A DNA stretch of 13,063 nt from Phoenicibacter sp963588595 (GCA_963588595.1 CAVAIA010000055.1:1-13063), one strand, 5' to 3'; counted from the stretch's first letter, positions 1 through 6,553 are shown. Translations and numbers: made by a program. The notes: a model not told the origin generated them from the sequence alone.

Positions 1-2955
1 GCCAAAGACATTTCAATCATATCCTCAACCCCTGATTTAATTGACCACATGAATGTTTTAGAAAACGTTATGAGTGCGTTTGCATTCAAACGTTCTAAGA
101 GTGCTTCTGCTCCAATTAAAAAAAGAGTTCAAGAAGCCCTAGAGCTCGTTGGTCTTGTTGATAAAAGCAAAACAAACATAGAGAACTTAACGTTTGCTCA
201 AAAACAAAGAGTTGCTATTGCACGAGCTATAGCAAAGGATTCTAAGTTTATACTTGCAGATGAGCCAATTGCAATCCTCAAAGAAGAGGACGGCTATGAG
301 GTGCTCAACATTTTGAAAAAGGCGGCCTTAGAAAGGGTCGTTATAGTTGCAACGCATTCAAAAGAAGTTGCCAATTTTTTAAATGGCCCCATCTTTGAGA
401 TGAATGATGGCAAGCTCTCCATCTTATCTCCAGGTCATGACACAAGTGTCGTTTTGCAACCTCAAACGAACGTGAACAATTCCCTTTCATGTCGATTGGG
501 GGTTTTTAAAGGAGCCACTTATGCTCTTTCAAACATGAGGATTCATAAGTTGAGAACTGCGTTGACGATTTTAGCGATGTCGATAGGGATTATTGGAATT
601 TGCACAGTTCTTGCGCTGTCAACTGGCCTTTCAGCTTATGTTAACCATGTTGAAGAGACGACGCTTTCTTCGACCCCGATAACGATTTCAAAATATAAAT
701 TGTCCACTGGAACAACAAAATCGCAAGAGGAGCAAGAGAAAGTCACTGCGGTGGAGACGCAAAATAAGGAGACAAAAAGAGCACAATATTTAAGCGACGC
801 GGCGAACAACAGGAGAATTGCACTTAACAACACAATTGCATCTATGTTTTCTTCAAATGGGAACCAAAACACGGAGGGAGCAAGCCTTCTTAACGACGTC
901 CCCTCTCTTAAGTCTTACCTAGACACTAACCCTGATAACTTCCAGGATGCAACATCTTCAATTGAGTATACGTATGACACATCTCCAATAATATATTCGA
1001 CAGCAAATGACACGATAAGTGAGGTCTACCCAGGTGGTTTGTTTGGATCGCTTGGAACTGGAAGCTCGTCCACTAAGGGGTCAAAAGCTTCAATGACCTC
1101 TTCAGCCTATTCCATCCAAAATTATTTGAGCGATTTTAAGGTTTTGCCTAATAACACGCAAATATATCAAGATTCAGATTCTATCGCTGAGGGGAAGTGG
1201 CCCCAAAATAGTGACGAGGCAGTGTTGGTTTTAAATTCAGATGGAACAATGGATGACAGTTTGGCCTACACGCTTGGTCTTAAAAACTTCTCGGCTGAGA
1301 TAACTCCTTTAATCGAAAAGTATAAAAATGGAGAAAAGGTTGATTTTCCAGGAATTTATGACTCTTGGGCATATAGCGATGTTATCGGAATAACTTTTAA
1401 GGTTGTCACTTCCTCGGATGTTTATCAAAAACAGTCGGATGGAACATGGAAAGACATGAGTTCAGACAATGAATTTATGAACAATTTAGTTAAAAACAAT
1501 TCTAGTGAGCTAAAGATTGTTGGAGTTGTTATTCCTGCAGACGGGTCAAAGGCGAGTGCCACTCTAAATTCTGGCATTTATTACACACCAGATTTGAACA
1601 CTAAAAACAATGAAGACGCTGCTAATTCAGAGATTGTTAAAGAGCAACTTGCCAATCCTGATGTTGATGTTTTGACTGGCAAAACGTTTGCTTGGTTAAA
1701 GCAAGCATCAACAATTAGTGATAGAGTTGACTTTTCGAACTTAGTCAATTTTAATGCTGATGCTTTGGCGAGTAGCGTCACGCTTCATCCTGAGGTTTTG
1801 GAATGGGATGAGAAAGCAGAGGAAGTTGAAAATGAAGTACAGCTAAGCGACGAAGAAATTGAAAAGATGACGCTTGAGCTCCTTTCGGATCCAGAGTTTC
1901 AACAATTTATAGAAGATATGTCGTCAGCTCCAACGTTTGACGAGGACGTTCAAACTGTCCTCGCTAGAGCTGGCGCAGCTTACGCAGAATATTGCGCTGA
2001 GGAAATGTTAGCAGGAAGAATTCCTCAAAGCGCTGATGTTTGGTTTAGCGAGGCGGGAGATGGTTATGCCTACACTCTTTGGGCGCAAACAGTCTTGCCA
2101 GACAGTCTTTCAGAAGACATTTGCAAATTCGTTGCGAAGTATGCTCAAAAAGTTTCCACCTTTATAGCAACGAGCGTTGAAACTGAGATCAATAATCTTA
2201 TTGTCGATCTTCAAAATGAACTTAACAGTGAACAGGAAGAAGATGGTCCATCTTTAATCGAGTTTGATGAGCAAAAGTTCCAAGAAAGTTTGAAAATTAA
2301 CATAACGGAAGAGGACATCACCCAGCTTGGCTATTATCTTTGCGGAGACACATCCCACACCTACTCTTCGAACTTAGCAGATTTTGGATATACCACAGAA
2401 GACACGCCTATAACTTGCACTATCTATCCAAATTCATTTAGTGACAAAGAAAAAATTACTTCTGTTCTTGATAAATATAACAACCAAAAACGGGCTGAAG
2501 ATAAGGAGTCGGAGGCGATTTCCTACACTGACGCTGTCGGGACTATAACTTCTTTAGTTGAAGGTGCGATCAAGATCGTCAGCGGATTTCTTATTTCAGT
2601 TTTGGGCTATTCGCTTATTTCAGTCATTATATTGATTGCGGTAATATCAGCAATTTCAACATTCCAGCGCTCTCGCGAAATTGGCGTGTTGCGCGCATTA
2701 GGAGCAACGAAACGAGACATCTTTACTCTCTTTGATTCCGAGGCGCTTCTCTTTGGATTTTTGTCGAGCGTCTTTAGCGTGATTGTCTCTGCGATAATTT
2801 GTTCTATTATCAATGGAGCAACGCAAAATTCAACCATTGCATTTTCGATAGCTCAACTAACGCCTCAAATTGTCATCGGCGCAATAGTCATTTGCACTCT
2901 GGTCTCCGCCATAGCAGGCATAATCCCATCGCTGTTTGCTTGCAGGAGGAAGTAG
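1..2955 (+). CDS. Fused ABC transporter ATPase/FtsX-MacB-type permease (5'-truncated by window edge)
   Basis: The reading frame is open from base 1. The ATG at 49 is internal, because the codons before it continue an ABC Q-loop region (ending '...DLIDHMNVLENV'). The Walker A part of the ATPase, roughly 90-100 residues, lies outside the window. Visible ATPase motifs, numbered from the Met at 49: a signature-like LTFAQ (47-51) followed by QRVAIARA, Walker B FILADEP (67-73), and the switch His in VATHS (103). The permease half follows: a first membrane helix near 168-192 after 'NMRIHKLRTALTI', a large extracytoplasmic domain (about 200-840), then three C-terminal helices, with the FtsX-family loop 'SREIGVLRALGATKRDIF' from about 875. 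This is the layout of MacB/LolCDE-like exporters that move lipids, peptides or drugs or act on the envelope; the substrate is unknown. Oddities: the signature is LTFAQ instead of LSGGQ, and the D-loop region reads AILK where GALD is usual, so ATP hydrolysis at this site may be weak. Confidence 0.88.
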   Translation, partial: AKDISIISSTPDLIDHMNVLENVMSAFAFKRSKSASAPIKKRVQEALELVGLVDKSKTNIENLTFAQKQRVAIARAIAKDSKFILADEPIAILKEEDGYEVLNILKKAALERVVIVATHSKEVANFLNGPIFEMNDGKLSILSPGHDTSVVLQPQTNVNNSLSCRLGVFKGATYALSNMRIHKLRTALTILAMSIGIIGICTVLALSTGLSAYVNHVEETTLSSTPITISKYKLSTGTTKSQEEQEKVTAVETQNKETKRAQYLSDAANNRRIALNNTIASMFSSNGNQNTEGASLLNDVPSLKSYLDTNPDNFQDATSSIEYTYDTSPIIYSTANDTISEVYPGGLFGSLGTGSSSTKGSKASMTSSAYSIQNYLSDFKVLPNNTQIYQDSDSIAEGKWPQNSDEAVLVLNSDGTMDDSLAYTLGLKNFSAEITPLIEKYKNGEKVDFPGIYDSWAYSDVIGITFKVVTSSDVYQKQSDGTWKDMSSDNEFMNNLVKNNSSELKIVGVVIPADGSKASATLNSGIYYTPDLNTKNNEDAANSEIVKEQLANPDVDVLTGKTFAWLKQASTISDRVDFSNLVNFNADALASSVTLHPEVLEWDEKAEEVENEVQLSDEEIEKMTLELLSDPEFQQFIEDMSSAPTFDEDVQTVLARAGAAYAEYCAEEMLAGRIPQSADVWFSEAGDGYAYTLWAQTVLPDSLSEDICKFVAKYAQKVSTFIATSVETEINNLIVDLQNELNSEQEEDGPSLIEFDEQKFQESLKINITEEDITQLGYYLCGDTSHTYSSNLADFGYTTEDTPITCTIYPNSFSDKEKITSVLDKYNNQKRAEDKESEAISYTDAVGTITSLVEGAIKIVSGFLISVLGYSLISVIILIAVISAISTFQRSREIGVLRALGATKRDIFTLFDSEALLFGFLSSVFSVIVSAIICSIINGATQNSTIAFSIAQLTPQIVIGAIVICTLVSAIAGIIPSLFACRRK

Positions 2956-2959
2956 GGGT

Positions 2960-2993
2960 AAGGGTTAGTAGCTTATTATTTGGCACAACCCTT
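2960..2993 (+). other. Weak inverted repeat after the ABC transporter gene
   Basis: AAGGGTT (2960-2966) and AACCCTT (2987-2993) are perfect 7 bp inverted arms around a 20 nt loop, starting 5 bp after the transporter stop. There is no T-run after the second arm, so this is not a standard intrinsic terminator. It might still act as a transcript-end hairpin. Confidence 0.25.
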
Positions 2994-3020
2994 CTCAATT
3001 ACGCTGCTGCGCACAACCAA

Positions 3021-3452
3021 GACGCGGTTGGGAAGGCGGTGGTGGATTCAATTGCCGCGCAGGCTAAAACTTCACGGACATGGGTGTTTGAGACGGATGA
3101 GGATGGATATATCAATTACAGACGCGATACACCTATATCAGGAGATCCATTATTTAAAGATGGCGATAACCTAAACACTCTCCCGATCGGAACAGTAGTC
3201 ATTCATGAATCAGGAGCTCCTACAGGTTATCTAAATAATAATTTAGATAAATATTGGGTTAGAAGTATTACCAGCGAAGGAACTATAGAACATATACAGA
3301 CTTATAACGCTCCTAATGACGACACTGCTATAAAAGAGCAGGTAAAACGTGGAGATTTATCATTTACTAAGAAGTTCTCTAATACTGGTAACCGAGGTAA
3401 GAACATTCCATTCTTATTAACCTCAAAATCAACCGGCGAAAAGCATTTTTAG
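3021..3452 (+). pseudogene. Headless and truncated Cna-B/SpaA-like surface protein fragment, copy 1
   Basis: The frame encodes about 143 residues resembling an internal piece of a large Cna-B/SpaA-type surface adhesin. After a 'KTSRTWVFETDEDG' lead it reads 'LPIGTVVIHESGAPTGYL', which matches the ExxAPxGY 'E-box' ending a Cna-B domain. 'VKRGDLSFTKKF' then begins the next Cna-B domain, with a Lys where the isopeptide Lys normally sits. The frame stops after GEKHF, where full-length relatives usually continue. No start codon with a ribosome binding site, signal peptide or LPXTG sorting signal is present. Homology with copy 2 begins at 3021; the frame is open further upstream, but that part overlaps the transporter gene and is not homologous. 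The fragment is probably not translated by itself. It may be a remnant or a recombination donor for a full gene elsewhere (inference). Confidence 0.7.
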
Positions 3453-3468
3453 CTTGTTGCACCGCAAC
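3441..3468. other. Paired small stem-loops over the convergent stop codons, copy 1
   Basis: AAGC-attttta-GCTT (3441-3455) overlaps both stop codons of the facing frames: TAG at 3450-3452 on plus, and TAA on minus read from 3451-3449. It is followed at once by GTTGC-acc-GCAAC (3456-3468). The same structures recur at 6222-6249. They could be a bidirectional transcript end or a recombination hot spot. Neither has been shown. Confidence 0.35.
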
Positions 3469-4159
3469 TACAAGTATAGTGATCTAGAATCTGTTCGTCA
3501 TATGCGTTCTTAACTGTCACCGTTTTTGTTCCTGTTTGAACTTTTGAGCCGTAGCAGCCACCAGAACCGCCATTTAATGCGTGATTCTTTGAATGGTCAC
3601 GGTTAGGGTTAATTGCGCCGCAGTCGGTACATATCATACACTCTTCATACACAGGTTGTTCCTGCGTGACTGCGTCGTGGTGGACTGTTCGATAGACTGG
3701 TGTCCAGGAGTGAGTGTGACCTTGGGAAGTTCCGTTGTTTGAACCTGAGTTGTTGTTTGAGCCGGCATCTCCTGCGTTGTCGCTGGCGTTGTCATTGTTA
3801 ACGTAGGTGACAGAGCCGTCTTCGTTGACAATCGCTTGTCCCTCGCCGTTGTTCTCAGCGTTTGAGTTGTCGCCCTCAGAGGCGTTGTTGTCGCTAACAG
3901 CGTCAGTGGAAGAGTTGTTTGCGCCCGATTGTGAGTGAGAGGAGGCGTTTGCGCCGTCCGTAAAGCCAGGGGCAAGGTTAGACGATGCGACGGCAAACGT
4001 GCCACCAGCGATCAGAACAATAAGCATCCCTGCCACAACTCCACATTGCAATTTGTTCCTTCTCAAAAAAGCAACAATTTTGTCTTTTCGGCTCCGCTCT
4101 TCGCTCTTGTCTGTTGTGTTAACTTCTTGCATAACTTTTGTCTTTTCGTTTTCTTGCAT
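3449..4159 (-). CDS. Single-pass membrane protein with Asn/Ser/Gly linker and Cys/His-rich C-terminal domain
   Basis: The product is 236 aa from ATG 4159, which has a GAGGAG-type Shine-Dalgarno at 4171-4179. The upstream in-frame ATG at 4189 lies inside the abiEii-like gene and is less likely. Residues 1-36 are charged and cytoplasmic, with a basic stretch 'RRNK' just before one hydrophobic segment (about 39-58). A long low-complexity Asn/Ser/Gly/Asp linker follows, then an HTHSW...HH motif, a Cys-rich 'CMICTDCG', 'HSKNH', and a terminal CSCGATS. This suggests a signal-anchored surface protein with a small metal-binding or disulfide-stabilised domain. The family occurs in coriobacterial and clostridial surface proteins, but I know of no assigned function. 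The gene starts 5 bp after the abiEii-like stop on the same strand, so it is probably co-transcribed. Its last 65 or so codons are duplicated, diverged, at 6230-6435. Confidence 0.75.
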   Translation of the reverse strand: MQENEKTKVMQEVNTTDKSEERSRKDKIVAFLRRNKLQCGVVAGMLIVLIAGGTFAVASSNLAPGFTDGANASSHSQSGANNSSTDAVSDNNASEGDNSNAENNGEGQAIVNEDGSVTYVNNDNASDNAGDAGSNNNSGSNNGTSQGHTHSWTPVYRTVHHDAVTQEQPVYEECMICTDCGAINPNRDHSKNHALNGGSGGCYGSKVQTGTKTVTVKNAYDEQILDHYTCSCGATS

Positions 4160-4164
4160 TTTAA

Positions 4165-5076
4165 TCACTTCTCCTCTCCCTGAATCCACCTCATATTAAC
4201 AGCATACCACTGTTTGCAAAATATATTACCCTCGATCGCTGACGAAAGAGGCTCTGCCAAAAAAGCGTCTATCGTTTTTAATACAACATCAAAATTATCA
4301 GTCTTTTTGTCAATTTTGCGAATAAACGCACTCCACTTCCTTTGCATCGCCTCGTCAGTGTCGAAAGTCTTAACCTGTTCGAATTGTTCTGCTGTAAACT
4401 TGTGTCCGCGGTTGTCAAAGGTCTTTTTTAGCGCGTTAGTTAGTGTTGAGCCGTCAAAATCAAACCTGTTTGCTAGGTAATAAAGATCGTAGTAATCCTT
4501 CATTCTGCTGGAAAACTCCATAAGGCTTAGAATAGCGTCAAGCTTTTCTGCAACAGCAGTTTCGAGTGAATATGTATTGACTATTGGTGAGGTAAAATTA
4601 TCAAGCTGAGTCGGAATATTTCGCTTTTCCGCCTTTGGGACAATAACATCACCAACCCCGAAATCTATACTGAACGGCGTTTTTGTATTTTTAATTTTAG
4701 CCACGAGCGAAGCACCTATACCTGCATATTTCTTTGCCACGGCGATGGGTGCGACGCTCTTTATTTCAAAAGAAACAAAATCGTTTCCAGTCTCAGTTGC
4801 GATAATCTCTTCTAGAATAGACTTGAGATCCTCAGGAGTGTTAGGGATCTTTCTAAGCATAAAATCCACGTCAACCGTTACACGGCTGTCAAAGTCGGTA
4901 AGTGAGTAGATAAATAGACCGCCTTTTAACACTAAATTATCCGCATACTTAGATTTTTCCAATCGTCGCAGGAATTCCTCCTGGCAGAAGAGCTGTAAGC
5001 ATAGCTGATAGCTTCTACCACTTTTCTCAGCTTTGTTCTTGAGTCGTGCAAGCACGGATGCTGCAATGTCAGCCAT
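4165..5076 (-). CDS. AbiEii-like nucleotidyltransferase toxin (type IV toxin-antitoxin)
   Basis: The product is 303 aa with features of the AbiEii/DUF1814 (MenT-like) nucleotidyltransferases. The 'LVLKGG' motif sits at 48-53. A DxD metal/nucleotide pair lies in 'VTVDVDFM' (D69 and D71). A further acidic residue is in 'FSIDFG' (D138). The C-terminal 'RMKDYYDLYYL' (191-201) is the conserved family block with K193, D194 and D197. Family members transfer nucleotides to acceptors such as tRNA 3' ends and arrest growth; AbiE systems can abort phage infection. The ATG has a GGAGGT site 8 nt upstream and overlaps the end of the antitoxin gene by 8 nt, typical of a coupled toxin-antitoxin pair. All recognisable catalytic residues are present, so it is probably active. 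The actual substrate cannot be read from the sequence. Confidence 0.9.
   Translation of the reverse strand: MADIAASVLARLKNKAEKSGRSYQLCLQLFCQEEFLRRLEKSKYADNLVLKGGLFIYSLTDFDSRVTVDVDFMLRKIPNTPEDLKSILEEIIATETGNDFVSFEIKSVAPIAVAKKYAGIGASLVAKIKNTKTPFSIDFGVGDVIVPKAEKRNIPTQLDNFTSPIVNTYSLETAVAEKLDAILSLMEFSSRMKDYYDLYYLANRFDFDGSTLTNALKKTFDNRGHKFTAEQFEQVKTFDTDEAMQRKWSAFIRKIDKKTDNFDVVLKTIDAFLAEPLSSAIEGNIFCKQWYAVNMRWIQGEEK
4171..4179 (-). promoter_or_regulatory. Ribosome binding site that decides the start of the membrane protein
   Basis: On the minus strand GGAGAGGAG lies 11 nt before ATG 4159 and inside the last codons of the abiEii-like gene. This supports translational coupling and argues against the longer in-frame start at 4189. 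Confidence 0.55.
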
Positions 5077-5677
5077 TGAGCAGCACCTCCATTACAGAAA
5101 CCATCTTTTTATAAACACCCATTCTTTTTCCATATTTTGAAAGGTTTGTGAGGTTTTTCTTATCATCTGCCACATACGAATTAATGGCTTTGTTGAATAT
5201 TTCGCTGTCTAGTTTGCTGCGATATTTGAAGCAATCACAAATCGTCCTATCGCGATCATAAATAGGCAGAGATATACCGTTAAAAGTGCCAATCGTTTCG
5301 CCAAGGTGATACATATCATTTTGAACATAGTAAGCCTTCACAGGTATTTGTTTCTGTATAGCCTTTACTGTTCTTGAAAACGAACGGGGAACGGCGATTG
5401 TCCATTCCCGGGGTGTAAAATCGTTATAACCATAATAAAATAGTGCCGACTCCACGCAAACAATTCCTTGCGTCATTGTCTTAGAGAGAATAAGTTCCTC
5501 TTTCAGTTCTTCTCCCGCGGATAGCTTGTAAAATCCTTTTTTGATACGTTCAATGTATCCTTGCCGGTAAAGAGCATAAATATCCTGCTCTTTTATCCCC
5601 TCAGAAATAAAATCTGCCTTACTTGCTATCCCTCCGACAGAACGAATTACCTTATTTGCGATTTCATACTTATTCAT
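5069..5677 (-). CDS. AbiEi-like antitoxin / winged-helix transcriptional regulator
   Basis: The product is 202 aa. The N-terminal 50 or so residues form a winged-helix-type segment with the AbiEi pattern 'G(I)...ALYRQGYIERIKKGFYKL'. The central part contains 'GIVCVESALFYYGY', 'WTIAVPRS' and 'DRTICDCFKYRSKLDSEIFNKAI', which fit the AbiEi C-terminal antitoxin domain. In characterised AbiE systems this protein represses its own promoter by binding inverted repeats and counteracts AbiEii without stable contact (type IV). Here it is the first gene of the minus-strand operon and overlaps the toxin start by 8 nt. A promoter and a palindrome overlapping the predicted transcription start lie directly upstream, consistent with autoregulation. 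The ribosome binding site before ATG 5677 is weak, so antitoxin translation from this start is the least certain point. Confidence 0.88.
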   Translation of the reverse strand: MNKYEIANKVIRSVGGIASKADFISEGIKEQDIYALYRQGYIERIKKGFYKLSAGEELKEELILSKTMTQGIVCVESALFYYGYNDFTPREWTIAVPRSFSRTVKAIQKQIPVKAYYVQNDMYHLGETIGTFNGISLPIYDRDRTICDCFKYRSKLDSEIFNKAINSYVADDKKNLTNLSKYGKRMGVYKKMVSVMEVLLNG

Positions 5678-5700
5678 TGTTCATCGACTATCTCGCGCAA

Positions 5701-5751
5701 CATGTGCTTTTTACATGCCTTTATTTTAATAAATAGTTTACGGAGAATCAA
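5701..5751 (-). promoter_or_regulatory. Predicted promoter and operator of the abiE-like operon
   Basis: On the minus strand TTGATT (5746-5751) and TAAAAT (5723-5728) are separated by exactly 17 bp and give a good sigma-70-type promoter reading toward abiEi. The expected start point falls inside the palindrome CATGT-7-ACATG (5701-5717), a position suited to autorepression by the AbiEi-like protein. Confidence 0.5.
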
Positions 5752-5759
5752 TATTTTTG

Positions 5760-5785
5760 ACACGCTTTTTTTAAATCCTGCGTGT
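5760..5785. promoter_or_regulatory. Second inverted repeat upstream of the abiE promoter
   Basis: ACACGC (5760-5765) and GCGTGT (5780-5785) are perfect 6 bp arms around an AT-rich 14 bp spacer, just upstream of the -35 box. It may be a second AbiEi operator. Its sequence differs from the CATGT palindrome, so this is only a positional argument. Confidence 0.3.
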
Positions 5786-5804
5786 ATATTTTGAAATCCC
5801 TCTG

Positions 5805-6233
5805 GATGCGGTTGGGAAGGCGGTGGTGGATTCAATTGCCGCTCAGGCTAAAACTTCACGGACATGGGTGTTTGAGACGGATGAGGATGGAGTAGTCTCA
5901 TTCTTGCATGACAGTCCAATATCAGGAGATCCTCTTTGGAAATATGAAGGATATAACACTCTACCCCTCGGAACCGTGGTAATTCATGAAAAGCAAGCTC
6001 CTACAGGGTACTTAAATAACAACATAGATAAATATTGGGTTAGAACTGTAACTTCAGAAGGAACTAGCGATAAAGTTAATACTTACAATGCTCCTAATGA
6101 TGACACTGCTATAAAAGAGCAGGTCAAACGTGGAGATTTGTCATTCACTAAGAAATTCTCTAACACTGGTAACCGTGGTAAGAACATTCCATTCTTATTA
6201 ACCTCAAAATCAACCGGCGAAAAGCATTTTTAG
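5805..6233 (+). pseudogene. Headless and truncated Cna-B/SpaA-like surface protein fragment, copy 2
   Basis: The fragment has about 142 residues and keeps the same frame and end (GEKHF then TAG) as copy 1. It carries the E-box 'VIHEKQAPTGYL' and the next-domain opening 'VKRGDLSFTKKF'. An in-frame TAA at 5772-5774 closes the frame upstream, and the only starts available are GTG codons near 5823 without a ribosome binding site, so it is a fragment rather than a gene. Relative to copy 1, the first 29 residues and the last 49 or so are identical in protein. The middle differs at many positions, for example 'VVSFLHDS' against 'YINYRRDT' and 'SDKVN' against 'IEHIQ', and one codon is missing. Confidence 0.7.
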
Positions 6234-6249
6234 CTTGTTGCACCGCAAC
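6222..6249. other. Paired small stem-loops over the convergent stop codons, copy 2
   Basis: AAGC-attttta-GCTT (6222-6236) and GTTGC-acc-GCAAC (6237-6249) are identical to those of copy 1 and lie inside the 94 bp identical block. Confidence 0.35.
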
Positions 6250-6435
6250 TACAAGTATAGTGATCTAGAACTTGCTCATCGTAAGCGTTCATGGTAGTTA
6301 CTGTTTTTGTCCCAACCTGAACATTTTGTTCACGAACTTGATCACTTACTCCGTTTAAAACATGGTTTTTGGAATGTTCTCGGCTCGGGTTGACCTCGCC
6401 ACACGCAACGCATACACCGTGCCGCTCATACACAG
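6230..6435 (-). pseudogene. C-terminal fragment of the Cys/His-rich membrane protein
   Basis: About 67 residues align with the C-terminus of the protein at 3449-4159. They share 'DHSKNH'-like HSKNH, 'QTGTKTVT'-like VGTKTVT, NAYDEQ and the terminal 'LDHYTCSCGATS'. The CxxC (VCVACG), HSKNH and CSC positions are kept, although the middle has diverged. Homology begins at a Val-Tyr-Glu codon run near 6433, and an in-frame TAA lies just upstream. There is no membrane segment, linker or ribosome binding site. It is a displaced gene end, not an independent gene. Confidence 0.7.
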
Positions 6436-6476
6436 TATAACTTTATCGTTAGGGTTTTTGCATTAATGTAGTCTAA

Positions 6477-6486
6477 GTCTGGCACC
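6477..6486 (-). repeat. Solitary GTCTGGCACC motif
   Basis: An exact copy of the 10 bp core, followed by AATTTAC, sits 42 bp beyond the island's second repeat and upstream of the NifU-domain gene. It belongs to the family clustered at 12208-12941, so the family is dispersed in the genome and is not confined to one locus. Confidence 0.7.
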
Positions 6487-6489
6487 AAT

Positions 6490-6519
6490 TTACATTACTG
6501 TCTTCTCATGTGTTATTAT
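6490..6519 (+). promoter_or_regulatory. Possible promoter of the NifU-domain gene
   Basis: TTACAT (6490-6495) and TATTAT (6514-6519) are 18 bp apart and lie 35 bp before the start codon. The region is AT-rich, so chance matches are easy. The -35 box adjoins the GTCTGGCACC repeat. Confidence 0.3.
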
Positions 6520-6553
6520 TTTTTAATAATTTAATGATTAAGGAGTCAAAGAT

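Larger units (their letters stand above)
3021..3654. repeat. Direct repeat copy 1 (SpaA fragment plus 3' end of Cys/His-rich gene)
   Basis: This 634 bp segment is homologous, in the same orientation, to 5805-6435. It holds a 5' block (3021-3107) that matches copy 2 with two mismatches in 87 bp, a diverged interior, and a block at 3396-3489 that is identical over 94 bp and spans the junction between the SpaA-like fragment and the convergent gene. The sequence diverges again out to the shared 'tcatacacag' at 3645-3654, where homology ends. Outside these limits the flanks of the two copies are unrelated. Confidence 0.85.
5805..6435. repeat. Direct repeat copy 2 (SpaA fragment plus 3' end of Cys/His-rich gene)
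   Basis: This 631 bp segment is homologous in the same orientation to 3021-3654. The near-identical blocks are 5805-5891 (two mismatches) and 6177-6270 (no mismatch over 94 bp). The two copies bracket the membrane-protein N-terminus and the abiE pair, so crossing over between them would remove that module and leave a single hybrid repeat (inference). Confidence 0.85.

Noticed and set aside
2799..3020. Start of the SpaA-like frame inside the ABC transporter gene
   Set aside because: The frame is open there, but it overlaps the C-terminal coding part of the transporter, has no ribosome binding site, and homology with copy 2 begins only at 3021.
3634..4199. Small open frames on both strands over the membrane-protein gene
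   Set aside because: They are other-frame readings of its low-complexity Asn/Ser/Gly linker. They give Thr/Leu-rich or Cys/Phe-rich products without recognisable domains or ribosome binding sites.
3021..6233. Diversity-generating retroelement template/variable repeat pair
   Set aside because: Differences between the copies are not concentrated at adenines, include a codon indel and include synonymous changes of all kinds. No reverse transcriptase is encoded in the window.
3021..6435. Composite transposon
   Set aside because: No transposase, no inverted terminal repeats at the ends of the direct repeats, and no target-site duplication could be seen.
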